Assembly (NCBI GenBank): GCA_963854835.1
Contig: OY978526.1
Location: forward strand, 32,576,501 to 32,640,500
Direction of reading: 5' to 3'
DNA: 64,000 nt
From: Megamerina dolium
Taxonomy: Eukaryota; Arthropoda; Insecta; Diptera; Megamerinidae
Numbering within the stretch: the stretch's first letter is position 1; each line of letters starts with the position of its first letter. The notes below the pieces were generated by a model that saw only the letters and a program-made list of their open reading frames with translations, was not told the DNA's origin and searched no databases. Positions 36,401 to 47,331 of the stretch are shown here, piece by piece. A program made the translations under genes and the position numbers.

Positions 36401-39091
36401 ATTCCTTGTCTTGAATACTAACGTTGAAGTTCTCAATAATCGGAATCTTATTTTCAATATCGTTATCCCACGTAGCACTAATATTTTCAAGTACTACGCT
36501 TTTCTTTTCGGCTTTTGGATTGTATTTGCGTTTCAAAAATGCTGGATAATGCTGCGGCATTTTTAACTCATTACCACTGTTTGTGCATCCTTTATTTATG
36601 GTGTACTTCGGTTTTGCGTGTCCTTCCGCCTCGACGTCATCATCAAACAAAAACTCTTTACAACGTCGAGCTGAAACACATGCCTCGGCAATAAATGTGA
36701 TCGCCAGCGGCCAGAAATGTACCATTGAATCGTTCAACATGTTAAAGTATGACGAGACCGTGTAGACTCGCTGCGCTGTGAGCGTATCACCCAGATAGAC
36801 GTACGACACCAACGCTAAAAATACCGACAGCGGTGAAATCATCGAGGTACAACTAAGTGCCGCATGAATATATGATGTGCCACGTATTGCACGAACTTCT
36901 TTAAGCCGCACATCAGCGATGACTTTAGCAAACGACTTTTCCCATGCATACATTTTGATCACCTGAATTCCCTGGATAATTTCGTTCATTAATTTTACTC
37001 TTAGATCAGTTCGTTCGGCAGTCTTCTGGCGATAGTAGGCTGCTTTTTTCGCTGCCCATGCCTGCAGTGGAATAAAGCTCAACATAAAAGCCACACCAAT
37101 TACGGCAGATATACCAATCTGCTGATACATCAGATAGCCGATGATTAATGACTCCATGGGACCTTTCCAGACGTCATGCAAAAAACACAGTGCTACATCG
37201 AATCGACCGAGATCATTCGAAAGTATATTAATAGCACGAGCGCGAATGCCATCATTACTTGCGCTTTTCGAAGTCTCCAAACATTTTCGATATATAAGAC
37301 CAGACAAGCCTAATCGAATTTTCGTGCCAAGTTGGAAGATGTAAAATATAAGCGGATGGAAAATAAGTACCGGCACCATTGAGCACAAAACAATGCCTGC
37401 TGCATACCACCAAGCATACTCCAAGCTTATCTCTGTTTGACCAGTAGCAAAATATGCTACAAGACCTCCCAAAAACATTGGTTGAAGCGATCTGAAACAA
37501 AACAAAAAATCATATTTTTTCAGAATGTGCCATTAATTGTTGGACTTTTGTGACATGCAACATATGACACCCATGGTATATGAATATGCGATCTCTGTTA
37601 TTGCTCTACCTTCTATTCGTAGATACCATGAGGTCGACCTAAACAAATCCATCAACTCAAAGTGGGGGATGTTGAGCATTCCACGTAGCTGCCGAAGTGC
37701 GCTGCGTATTTCAGTCGACTCCATACATAACATATGAAAATGAGTATTTTTGACAGACTTTTTGGCCATTACGGTTTTGTTTAGGTAGAGCCTAAATCTG
37801 TAGAAATTAGATTTTCAACGGAACATATAAGACAGTCTCTTTTCTGTTTATCATATTTTTATTTTATACTAAACTTAGCTATTTCTTTCCTACTATCCTT
37901 CTATCCGTGTTGACTAATCGCACTCCGTTTTTTACATTACTTTAGTTTACTTTCTGTTACCTTACGAGTTGACTAATCGCACTATTAAGGCCGAAATAAA
38001 AAGCATGCATGCATATCCATCAACCGAAGTTAATGTATACGCATCCTGATGAAAGTGCCCACATAAAAAGTAAGCATCATGTCTCGATGCTTGATGCATG
38101 CCGAAAGTTGCTCAGCTTTTAATTTTTTCAAGCATTGACGTTTCCAAACAGCTGAGTATGTTAATTGTGCAGTGGCAAAATTTAAATTATTTTAATGGCA
38201 AAAGTTTATGCGATGATTTGATCGTATAAATGACCAGATAAAATTATACGGTTTGAAATGCAACTCTGTTGTACCCGCTTTTGTTCTGTAATCCGTTAAA
38301 TCATAGGCAAATATACTTAATTTATATTAAGAAGAATTACTTTCATTTTTCAAAAACAGCCCAATCATTAATTTGTATTTTCTTCAATTCTGGTAATTTT
38401 CGACATTTTTATATTGTTGTTGTTAACAATAACATGCTGATTAATTAACGGCCTATACACAATGACTTGTTTATATGATTACACAATCTCATGAAACCCA
38501 CTACTATAATTTTTAATCGATTACGAGCGTATTTAATTTTATCTTGATATTCTTAATTTAATGTTTGTTATGCAATAATTGAAGTAAATTAATTTTTTAA
38601 ATATGCAATCTCCTCAAAATGAGTTACTGATTAAGTTTATCAGTGAACGGTTGAAATGAAAAATTGTGAGATCGTACGGACGACGTAATTTGAAAGCGCT
38701 CTAAATATATCGTAAATGCTTTCGTTCGTAACACAATTTCTCACTCGCTACAAATTGCGAATCGTCAATTTCGAGCAGTGTTTAGTTGTGAGAAATATCG
38801 TATTTTATCGTTCTCTGCACTCTGATAGTACGTATTATTGTAAAATATCACTCTACTCACTTTGCTATTGATTCGCATATTGAAAACATTATTCCAAGCG
38901 GCAAAAACATAGACCCATAAGCACGTGCAATAATTCGAATGACACTTGGATGCTTTCGTTTACGTTCCTCTTCCCACAGACAATTAAATTTATCGGTGAC
39001 ACGTTCGCTATCCAAATCTTTGCAATGTTGATAGAGGTCTTCGTCTGTGAGTGGACCTTTTAGACCTTTTCGAAATATTGAGTTCATCCAC
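33484..39091 (-). CDS. ABC transporter, subfamily C (MRP4 / lethal(2)03659-like), gene B; first exon not found
   Basis: Minus-strand exons in coding order: 39091-38861, 37491-35542, 35480-35054, 34987-34837, 34771-33823 and 33760-33484. They give 1328 residues in frame. Exon borders and phases match those of the neighbouring paralogue at 23810-30352; exons 39091-38861 (231 nt) and 34987-34837 (151 nt) have the same lengths as there. The N-terminal exon before WMNSIFRKG was not found. Domains run TMD1, NBD1 (Walker [10 protein letters not shown], signature LSGGQ, Walker [11 protein letters not shown], switch VTHQ), TMD2 with an extracellular loop about 37 residues longer than in gene A, and NBD2 ([35 protein letters not shown]). 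All motifs are canonical for ABCC, so this copy looks fully functional as an ATP-driven exporter. The substrate cannot be told from sequence. Confidence 0.92.
37533..37769 (-). other. ORF fragment shared with 42060-42213
   Basis: 78-codon minus-strand frame in the intron after the first recovered exon of ABCC gene B. Its segment [17 protein letters not shown] is similar to AHVHIFCMNSTETRHAL encoded on the plus strand at about 42100-42150. The resemblance at protein level between two otherwise unrelated loci suggests fragments of one unrecognised repeated coding sequence, probably transposon-derived. No family assigned. Confidence 0.35.
37787..37984. mobile_element. Hb-D MITE, right-end fragment
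   Basis: Matches the right part of the elements at 58951-59271 and 59275-61329 (AATCTGTAGAAATTAGATTT, CTAGCTATTTCTTTCCTAC-like, ending GTTGACTAATCGCACTA), followed by TTA at 37985-37987. The left half and left terminal repeat are absent. Lies in an intron of ABCC gene B. Confidence 0.75.
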
Positions 39092-40757
39092 CTGAGAAAA
39101 AATTTTTTAAATCTTATATTGTCAATACACTCTTTCGAATGAAGTTCACATTTTATTATGGATTAATTTGCCATTCCCTATCTTGTTCTTTTTTTCTACT
39201 CATTCAAATGGTCATTTTGGGCTTCAGCCTTGGTATATAAAAAACAAATAAATGTAACATTAAGAAAAGGATCTAATTTAATTGACATACATCCTCCATT
39301 ATAGAAATTTCAATTTTTATAGTTAATACTCGAAAATAATATTTCCCCAAGAATACACCATTTGATCTGGATAAAATGTGTACAAATTAGACTTATAGTG
39401 CCCGCAGTATCACAATTAAATAACCGCAATTAAACTTTAAAAATATAGAAAACACATTAATTTTTTATGGCACGACGTACAATACTAATGCATGCATTGA
39501 TTTTTAATATCAAGTTTTAGGATGATCTTCAGCACCTGTGTTAAGTAGGAATATATACAGTTCCAATCGTTTTTATTTCTCTTCATACGATCGTTTTTCA
39601 AAGCTGTACTGAAGTACATAGTTCACATCATTATTCACATCAAACTTTTTTGAAAAAAATTTCAAAATTCGATTTACTATTTTTTTTATAGGACTGAGTC
39701 GATTTCTTTCGAAAGGGAAAAATACAATATGACAGATTGTGGATGCTTCAATTATATTTTCGATAACTGATTCATTTTGAGTTCCTTCACCACGATATAC
39801 CAAATTAGCCATTAACACATTACAAGAACGCATAGTCCTATTTAAATTATTTAGAAGACAGAAATGGGATTGTGTTTGTGTGCCTGAACAACGAAACGTT
39901 AATTTAGGCGAAACACCCAGTAAATTTTTTTACATGAAACATATGAGAATAGACGGAATAAATAAACTATAGATAGAAAGAGATAGAAAACACTGGCATA
40001 TATCTCCTTTTTTACATTCCCGTATTGCGAATCGTGATGAAATGAAAAACTACACACAACCACTCAAAATAAATCCCCCGATCCGCGACATCATTAAAAA
40101 AATGCCAATCAAATCATATAAACCACGCTCTTAATTACCAAAAACTCCATCGTGAAATTATATTAGCAGATGAATATGGATTTTCAGGACGTGTTATTTT
40201 TCGTATAGTTCTATTCATGCTCTTTCACTTTTTACTGTTATGCTAACAAAAAGCACAAGATGTTTTATATCGCTTTTATAGCGTTCTGATTAATAGTTAA
40301 TTAATAATGAGATATATGTTGCTTGGTACCAAGAGCACTTGTCTGCATAACCAATCCAAATCTAATTTATAAATTACAATAATTTCAACGACAAAAAATC
40401 ATCATGATGGCTGACTGAACAACAAACAGCAAAACAACAAAAACTAAACACTGAATGTAATTAATGTGGCCAGAGTAGTGTGTTTGATAAAAAACTATGT
40501 CTGATACATGATGCTTCAATATGATGAAATTATAGAGGAGAGGAATTATGTATACAAACAACAAACACAAGCGGTTTCGACATTTTATTCGACGTTCATG
40601 GGCAGGACGCTCATGGGTAGGCGCAACTGAGCAAACGAGTTAGATAGAAAAGTATATGCGCCGAAAGTACAATCCAAAATTTAAAATCGGCTCATCGAGC
40701 TTTGTTTCGATTTTGACAAATATGCTTACAACTTTTTAGACTTTGAAGCGATATCAA
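39092..40757. other. Upstream flank of ABCC gene B
   Basis: AT-rich. Expected to contain the missing first coding exon and promoter of gene B on the minus strand. An 86-codon minus frame at 39573-39833 shows no ABCC leader motif and was not accepted as that exon. Confidence 0.4.
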
Positions 40758-40760
40758 TAA

Positions 40761-41408
40761 GTGCCTGTCCACAATGGCTTGCCTAGGAGTGTTCTGCCCA
40801 TGAACGCCGTGTTCAAAATAGTGCAATTGCTCCGGCTTTATTGGATTTTAAATACTACAGTGGAATTGGAATTTTAGAATAAAGTAGGCCTGTCCAGAAA
40901 TCGTTTTTTCAAAAATTTGTATTAATCAAATATAATATTATTCGAATAATCATGATTTTGAATATTCAAAAATTTAAATTAGTCGATTAATCAGAATAAA
41001 ATTATTCGAATAAAAATAATAATTATAATTAATAAATTTATAATATTTTTTCTAATACAAAGTAGAAGTAGGAAGCTTTCCAAAGCTATGAATATGAGAG
41101 TGCCTTAAAAATTTGTAATCCCAAAGAAAAAATAAAAATGAAAAATATTTTGATTAATCAAAATTCTGATTAATCGAATAATCGCAATTATGATAAATCA
41201 TAATGCTTGATTCAGTGAATAAATGGAAAAGTCAAGCTTTGTGTGCATATTTGTCAAAATCGAAACACTTTCGACATAGAACATAGCTCGTTGCGCCGAT
41301 TTTTAATTTTGGATTGCAGTGCAAAACTTCCATCTCTTTCTGACTGCCTACTTTTCTACCTATCTCGCTCGCACAGTTGCGCCTGGGAAAACCAATGTGA
41401 ACAGGCAC
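40761..41408. mobile_element. Hb-A MITE copy 3 (diverged)
   Basis: 648-bp element with ends GTGCCTGTCCACAATGG and CCAATGTGAACAGGCAC, flanked by TAA at 40758-40760 and 41409-41411. It shares the family's arms (GTGCAATTGC, CTATCTCGCTCGCACAGTTG) and an AT-rich core with CGATTAATC/ATTCGAATAAT motifs. It is clearly older than the copies at 12968 and 20663. The TAA duplication rather than TTA fits the TWA preference of Harbinger insertions. Confidence 0.88.
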
Positions 41409-41411
41409 TAA

Positions 41412-42239
41412 AGAAACAACAAATGTGTGCAATCAGTGTTGCCGTGCAAACTATCTGCGGTTTAAATTTAAACTCCATTTGCGTAAACTTGGTTTAAACT
41501 CGTACTGAAAAACTGGCCCTTTTTTCCAAAAGTTCAAATATAATCGGGTGGTAAAAAAAAGAAATTTACATTGTTTTGCTTGTTTATTTTTAAAAAAATG
41601 TCTGATCTTAGTGGAATGGTGCATTTACAGCCAATTTGTCAGCTCAGTTTGATTTCGCACGGAATATGTTAACTATACTAACGAGTAAATTGCAACTTTG
41701 CATAAAATTTGAAAGGTTAATTCTATTCCAATTTTCTTTGAGCAAAGTTGAAGACAAGTGATTAATTTCGCCTTATTTTGCACAGAATACAGTTTTATAT
41801 TATAATTTCTTTTTTTTTTGCCAATATATAAGGTTAAGGTTAGTAATTTTTTTAATTTTTGTGATTTGAATATTAAATTATCATTTTTATATTTAATGGG
41901 AGATATGGAGTGGAAAAAGGAGAGAGAAGAAACCACCTAGTGTATTTATTTTGAACTTTGCTATGTAATGGTGACTCTATGCAGCTGGTGGATGACCTCA
42001 GAAAAGGAATCTGACAATTGCCAATCACTCCTCAACACAATAGAAGATCAAACTAAACAAACCAGCGCATGGCGCAAACCAGTGGCGTTCTTGTCAAACA
42101 GCGCTCATGTTCATATATTTTGTATGAACTCTACCGAAACACGCCACGCACTGACGCATTGCATAACCAATATCAAATTTGAATATTTGTTATGTTTAAT
42201 TTTAATATGTTGAAAGAACTGCTATTAATTTTTCAAATA
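41412..42239. other. Intergenic with repeat and ORF fragments
   Basis: Contains the plus-strand ORF fragment at about 42060-42213 related to the minus-strand frame at 37533-37769. It also has a short block at 41484-41518 (AAACTCGTACTGAAAAACTG then GCCC) repeated near 56218-56246 with one change. No gene recognised. Confidence 0.4.
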
Positions 42240-42249
42240 CATATCAATA

Positions 42250-42619
42250 CGGGTGGGTGCCGTAGCTCAGTGGTTAGTGTGTTCGCCTTCTGATCTGTAG
42301 GTCGTGGTTCAATCCCCGGCTGATGCATAACAAATTTAATATCGATAAGATTTTTCTTTCGAACGGTACCCACCTGTCGGCAAGCAATTGGCAATTCTTC
42401 CGACAGTAACAACTTGCCATGAAAAAGCTTCTTAAAGAACTCTGTGACAAAGCTCAGAAAAAGTGATGTCACAAGTGTTCTGCCGTTCGGAACCGGATAA
42501 AATAAGTAGGTCCCTTCTAATATTGTCCAAAATTTAAGACGCATAACAGTAATGAAAGAGAATCTCGGCCAATGAGCCCTTTGGGGCTTTATGTGCCACA
42601 TATTTATTTTTATTTTTAT
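42250..42619 (+). mobile_element. tRNA-derived SINE, full length
   Basis: Same family as 10552-10910, with A box TAGCTCAGTGG and B box GGTTCAATCCC intact and a T-rich TTTA tail. Flanked by the 10-bp duplication CATATCAATA at 42240-42249 and 42620-42629. It is the left member of an inverted SINE pair; the other lies at 42965-43325. Confidence 0.9.
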
Positions 42620-42964
42620 CATATCAATAAAATCGATCAATTTAGAAAAACGAATATGAAACATATGTTATTGTGTGGAGCTAGACAACGCCAGCTCCAC
42701 AGCTAGGTTAACCAGAAGCAATTTTGGTGAGCTTAATAGTCAACATATGGGTGCCGCAGTACAGTGTTTTGTGTGTTGACGTTCAAATCACCGTTCGAAT
42801 GAGCGATGTCAGCTACGCAGCCTTGCATCCTGACAGCTTGTAAGAAAAATATTGTGTTGCTTTAATGTGCAATAAAATGAATTTATTGTGAATATTGCAA
42901 ATGGTATGTTATTTTAATGAACTATACTATATATATATATATGTATATATATATGTATATATAT

Positions 42965-43325
42965 TTTTTTTTTATATGTGGCACTTAAAGCCCCAAAGGG
43001 CTCATTGGCCGAGCTTCTCTTCTATTATTGTTGTGCGTCTTAAATTTTGGACAGTATTAGAATGGACCTACTTATTTTAGCCGGTTCCGAACGGCAGAAC
43101 ACTTGTGACATCACTTTTTCTGAGCTTTGTCACAGAGTTCTTTTTAGAAGCTTTTTCATGGCAAGTTGTTACTGTCGGAAGAATTGCCAATTGCTTGCCG
43201 ACAGGTGGGTACCATTCGAAAGAAAAATCTTTTCGATATTAAATTTGTTATGCATCAGCCGGGTATTGAACCACGACCTACAGATCAGAAGGCGAACACA
43301 CTAACCGCTGAGCTACGGCACCCAT
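42965..43325 (-). mobile_element. tRNA-derived SINE, full length, minus orientation
   Basis: Head at the right end (reverse strand TAGCTCAGCGG; B box GGTTCAATACC), tail at the left. Flanked by ATGTATATATAT-type sequence on both sides, a plausible target duplication but uncertain because the surroundings are TA-repeat. The LTR retrotransposon begins 15 bp beyond the head, in the flanking TA tract. Confidence 0.85.
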
Positions 43326-43339
43326 GTATGTATATATAT

Positions 43340-43777
43340 TGTAACGAGTATGGATAGTTGATTACTCATCACTATTGTGACTGACACTATTGGCAGCATT
43401 GAAACGAATGTCAACAAAAAGAAATGAGCGATAACCAGAACAAGCCAACGAGAAAGGAAGAGAAGAATCTCGATAAAGGAAGCTTCTAGGGTGTTGCCAA
43501 CAGAGTATAAATAGAGCCAGTGTTGAGAATTGACAATCAATCTAATTCAGAACGTGATTGCGAAAACATTGATACAAAGGCAAAAGCTGCTAGTACATTT
43601 AAGTGTTATAGTAAATAGTTGATTGTAAACAGTGTTGATTGTAAATAGAGATTATTAAATAAATTGTTGCTGTATATAGTTGTATAAAATAAGTGTTGCA
43701 GTTATCATTAACAGAATCCAGTGATCGAACAAGGTAATTCAAATAGAATTAAACGCTCACAGAATAAAAACGTAACA
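43340..43777 (+). repeat. 5' LTR
   Basis: Begins TGTAACGAGT and ends ACGTAACA (TG...CA borders). Carries a TATA box at 43506-43513 and is indistinguishable by eye from the 3' LTR at 46761-47198. Confidence 0.93.
43506..43513 (+). promoter_or_regulatory. LTR TATA box
   Basis: TATAAATA, 272 bp before the end of the 5' LTR; the same box recurs in the 3' LTR. Likely drives the genomic transcript. Confidence 0.6.
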
Positions 43778-43779
43778 AT

Positions 43780-43798
43780 TGGTGTCAGAAGTGGGATT
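43780..43798 (+). other. Primer-binding site, tRNA-Leu type
   Basis: TGGTGTCAGAAGTGGGATT starts 2 nt after the LTR. It is complementary to the 3' end of a fly tRNA-Leu (…AATCCCACTTCTGACA plus CCA) as I remember it. Confidence 0.8.
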
Positions 43799-43806
43799 CT
43801 GTAAAG

Positions 43807-46722
43807 ATGGTGAAAATTGACCAACTAAAAGTGGACCAGCTTAAAAAGCTGTTGGTAGAGATGAATCTATCGTCATCAGGTGCAAAGGCGGAACTGCTGG
43901 TGAGGCTGAGGCAAGCTATGGAGGCTAAGGGAATTAATGTAGAAGAACATGAGTTCTTCGAGGAAGCCGATATACAAGCAGTTGTGCACGCTGAGGAAGA
44001 GAGCAAAATAGATTCGAGTGGTCAACTCATGGAATTCATGAAAACCATGATGCAACAGCAGCAACAACAGCTACAAGAAAATGCGTCTCGCATTGACTCC
44101 AAGTTTCAAGAACATTCGGTACGCCAAGAGGGCGTTATTAGTGAATTACGTACGGAAATTCAAGGAAATGCGTCTCGCATTGACTCCAAGCTTCAAGAAC
44201 ATTCGGCTCGCCAAGAACACGTCATCGAAAATCTACAAAAAGGAATTGAACTTAGATTTCAGGAAATTTCCGGAGCTATTAATGACAAAGTCACAGAGCT
44301 GAAAGAACACGTGGATGAGTTGGATGATAAGCTGAAGGAACATGTCGACGACTGGGAAGATAAGTTCGAGAAATTACAGCACGAACTCAATCAACTAAAA
44401 ATAAATGGACCAGCCACATCAGTGATTAGAGATTCAAGTACAATCAAACTAAAGTCACCAACATTTGACGGAAGCACGCCATTCAATATCTTCAAGCTTC
44501 AATTCGAGACAACAGCTTCGAAGAATCAATGGGATGATAGCGACAAGACTGCTGCTTTAATAGTCGCATTAAAAGGTAATGCTTCCGAGGTGTTACAGAT
44601 GATTCCAGAGAAAGATCGTGGTAGCTATCAGTCACTGATGGACACACTCCAGCGAAAATATGGAAATGAATACAAGAGTCAATTACATCGAGTGGAATTG
44701 AGATCGCGAGTGCAACGGAGTAATGAGAGCCTTCAGGAATTCGCTTCCGATATTGAGCGCTTATGTCACCTAGCGTTCTCCGGTAATTCGGAAGAGTTCG
44801 TCGAAAAAATAAAAATAGAGGCATTCATAGATGGCATACGTGATGGAGAGACAAAGCGTGCCCTAGTCATGTCACCCAGGAATACTTATGCCGAAACAGT
44901 CAGTAGTGCATTGACGTTTGAAGCCGCCAGTTTGATGTGTCGACCAATGCCACGGGTACGCCAACTAGAAACAGAAACAGCAGATCTGGTTGAAGCAGTG
45001 TGTCAGGCATTCAAATCTGTAGTGCAGCCTGAAGCAAGAACAACAGGTCGACGTGAAAACAAATTTAATGGTAAGTGCTTCATTTGCAACAAACGAGGGC
45101 ATATAGCGCGTGATTGCAATCAATCGAATATGAAGCCTAAAGGTAGAACAAGGAATCAACGCAAAAATAAATTTGCCGGTAAGTGCTTCATATGCCATCG
45201 AAGAGGGCACAAGGCGCGGAATTGTCGTCTACGACACAAGCAACAAAGATCGAATTCACCAGGACAACGAAAGGACGATCGTGATGTCATTCATGGTAGT
45301 AAAGCTTATACTCCATATCGTCGTACTTGCACCGTAGATAGTAAACATTGTTCTCGGGAAAGAAACCAGAATCACATTGTTAACCTACGTCTTACGAATG
45401 TATTGTCGGAAGAGTCATGGAAAACCGAACGAGTTCAAGAAGATCAGCGGAACGACCCAGATCTCGCAAAGATTATGGAATACAAGGAGCAGGGCATACG
45501 TCCAGATTGGCAAGAAATGGCTAATGAGAGTCCAATAGCAAAGGCATACTGGGCGCAGTGGCAAAGCCTGCACTTACGAGACGGATGTTTATTCCGAGCA
45601 TGGGAAAGTGAGGATGGAAAAATCACTAATGATCTTCTAGTGGTACCCAAGGCGAGAATAAATGAAGTGATAGCTGAGTATCACAATACCTCCAGTGGAG
45701 GGCATTTGGGAATCACCAAAACCGTCGAGAAAATAAAGAAACGATTTTATTGGGTTGGATGTCATGACCATGTCGCTGATTGGATTCGGAAGTGTAAGCA
45801 ATGTGCAATGGCCAAAGGTCCCACTAAGAAAAGTCGAGGTAAGATGCACCAATACACCGTGGGTGCTCCATTTGAGCGAATTGCTATGGACATAGCTGGG
45901 CCATTTCCAATAAGCAACGCAGGAAACAAGTATGTTCTGGTGGTTATAGATTACTTCAGTAAATGGCCTGAAGTATACCCCATTCCAAATCAGGAAGCTA
46001 GTACAGTTGCGGATGTATTCGTCAACCAATGGGTTACTCGTTTTGGTGTACCGATGGAGTTACACTCAGACCAAGGTCGAAATTTCGAATCAGTTGTATT
46101 CCAAGAGATATGCCGTATGCTGGGTATATACAAAACTCGTACAACACCTTTGCATCCACAATCTGATGGCATGGTAGAACGATTTAACCGTACCTTGGAG
46201 GAATATTTGAGAAAAGTCGTAGATAAATACCAAAGAGACTGGGATGTACATATACCAATGTTCCTCATGGCATATCGATGCGCACAACATGATACGACGG
46301 CTACTACACCGGCAATGGCAATTTTTGGAAACGAGTTAAGACTGCCAGCTGATTTAAAATTTGGAGTTGTAACACCAACGAGATCTACCGAAGGTAATTA
46401 TACTAGCGAAAAGCGGGAACAGTTGGATGAAGTACATCGGTTCATCAGAGAACGGTCGCAGATGATAAGCAATAAGATGAAGGCCAGGTATGACTTGAAA
46501 GCAAATTCAAAAGGGTTCTATGAAGGAGAGCTTGTAATGCTTCATAATCCACAACGAAAGAAAGGCCTGTCTCCTAAACTACAGACTCATTGGGAAGGAC
46601 CATATGAGATTATAGCAAAGATAAATGACGTAGTGTATCGCATTCAACGTGCCTGGAATAAAAGAGCAAAGTTTAAAGTAGTGCACTTGGAGCGACTTGC
46701 GCCATATCGAGGGGAAGTATAA
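43807..46722 (+). CDS. Gag-integrase fusion polyprotein of the LTR retrotransposon
   Basis: 971 residues, uninterrupted, starting 8 nt after the primer-binding site. Domains: a SAP-like motif at the N-terminus (about 5-38), a long coiled coil rich in Q/E/K (about 75-195), a retrotransposon Gag core (about 215-380), and two CCHC zinc knuckles starting at residues 424 (CFICNKRGHIARDC) and 460 (CFICHRRGHKARNC). A basic linker follows, then integrase: an HHCC zinc module (about 625-667), catalytic D695, D755 and E791 (the last two 35 residues apart), and a C-terminal GPY-type module. No aspartic protease, YxDD reverse transcriptase or RNase H motif lies between the knuckles and integrase; the segment just before integrase (about 500-560) resembles the usual pol linker. 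The fusion keeps frame across the missing part. Whether it is made and cut into separate proteins is unknown. Confidence 0.92.
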   Translation: MVKIDQLKVDQLKKLLVEMNLSSSGAKAELLVRLRQAMEAKGINVEEHEFFEEADIQAVVHAEEESKIDSSGQLMEFMKTMMQQQQQQLQENASRIDSKFQEHSVRQEGVISELRTEIQGNASRIDSKLQEHSARQEHVIENLQKGIELRFQEISGAINDKVTELKEHVDELDDKLKEHVDDWEDKFEKLQHELNQLKINGPATSVIRDSSTIKLKSPTFDGSTPFNIFKLQFETTASKNQWDDSDKTAALIVALKGNASEVLQMIPEKDRGSYQSLMDTLQRKYGNEYKSQLHRVELRSRVQRSNESLQEFASDIERLCHLAFSGNSEEFVEKIKIEAFIDGIRDGETKRALVMSPRNTYAETVSSALTFEAASLMCRPMPRVRQLETETADLVEAVCQAFKSVVQPEARTTGRRENKFNGKCFICNKRGHIARDCNQSNMKPKGRTRNQRKNKFAGKCFICHRRGHKARNCRLRHKQQRSNSPGQRKDDRDVIHGSKAYTPYRRTCTVDSKHCSRERNQNHIVNLRLTNVLSEESWKTERVQEDQRNDPDLAKIMEYKEQGIRPDWQEMANESPIAKAYWAQWQSLHLRDGCLFRAWESEDGKITNDLLVVPKARINEVIAEYHNTSSGGHLGITKTVEKIKKRFYWVGCHDHVADWIRKCKQCAMAKGPTKKSRGKMHQYTVGAPFERIAMDIAGPFPISNAGNKYVLVVIDYFSKWPEVYPIPNQEASTVADVFVNQWVTRFGVPMELHSDQGRNFESVVFQEICRMLGIYKTRTTPLHPQSDGMVERFNRTLEEYLRKVVDKYQRDWDVHIPMFLMAYRCAQHDTTATTPAMAIFGNELRLPADLKFGVVTPTRSTEGNYTSEKREQLDEVHRFIRERSQMISNKMKARYDLKANSKGFYEGELVMLHNPQRKKGLSPKLQTHWEGPYEIIAKINDVVYRIQRAWNKRAKFKVVHLERLAPYRGEV

Positions 46723-46747
46723 AAACTTGTTCGGGACGAACAAGGTT

Positions 46748-46760
46748 AAGAGGAGGGCAG
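46748..46760 (+). other. Polypurine tract
   Basis: AAGAGGAGGGCAG immediately before the 3' LTR, the expected plus-strand primer site. Purine except for the C at the penultimate-but-one position. Confidence 0.75.
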
Positions 46761-47198
46761 TGTAACGAGTATGGATAGTTGATTACTCATCACTATTGTG
46801 ACTGACACTATTGGCAGCATTGAAACGAATGTCAACAAAAAGAAATGAGCGATAACCAGAACAAGCCAACGAGAAAGGAAGAGAAGAATCTCGATAAAGG
46901 AAGCTTCTAGGGTGTTGCCAACAGAGTATAAATAGAGCCAGTGTTGAGAATTGACAATCAATCTAATTCAGAACGTGATTGCGAAAACATTGATACAAAG
47001 GCAAAAGCTGCTAGTACATTTAAGTGTTATAGTAAATAGTTGATTGTAAACAGTGTTGATTGTAAATAGAGATTATTAAATAAATTGTTGCTGTATATAG
47101 TTGTATAAAATAAGTGTTGCAGTTATCATTAACAGAATCCAGTGATCGAACAAGGTAATTCAAATAGAATTAAACGCTCACAGAATAAAAACGTAACA
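46761..47198 (+). repeat. 3' LTR
   Basis: 438 bp, starting TGTAACGAGT and ending ACGTAACA, matching the 5' copy at 43340-43777 base for base as far as can be read by eye. Confidence 0.93.
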
Positions 47199-47200
47199 AT

Positions 47201-47329
<129 letters not shown>

Positions 47330-47331
47330 TA

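Larger units (their letters stand above)
43340..47198 (+). mobile_element. Gypsy/Metaviridae-type LTR retrotransposon reduced to Gag-integrase
   Basis: 3859-bp element: 438-bp LTR, primer-binding site, one open frame, polypurine tract, 438-bp LTR, flanked by ATAT on both sides (43336-43339 and 47199-47202). The single frame encodes Gag joined to integrase. Protease, reverse transcriptase and RNase H, which a complete relative carries between them, are absent. The two LTRs read the same by eye throughout, so insertion is recent. The element must depend on reverse transcriptase from another copy. It sits in a TA-rich tract beside a SINE. Confidence 0.93.

Noticed and set aside
39573..39833. Candidate first exon of ABCC gene B
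   Set aside because: No family leader motif, and no donor in the phase needed to join 39091.
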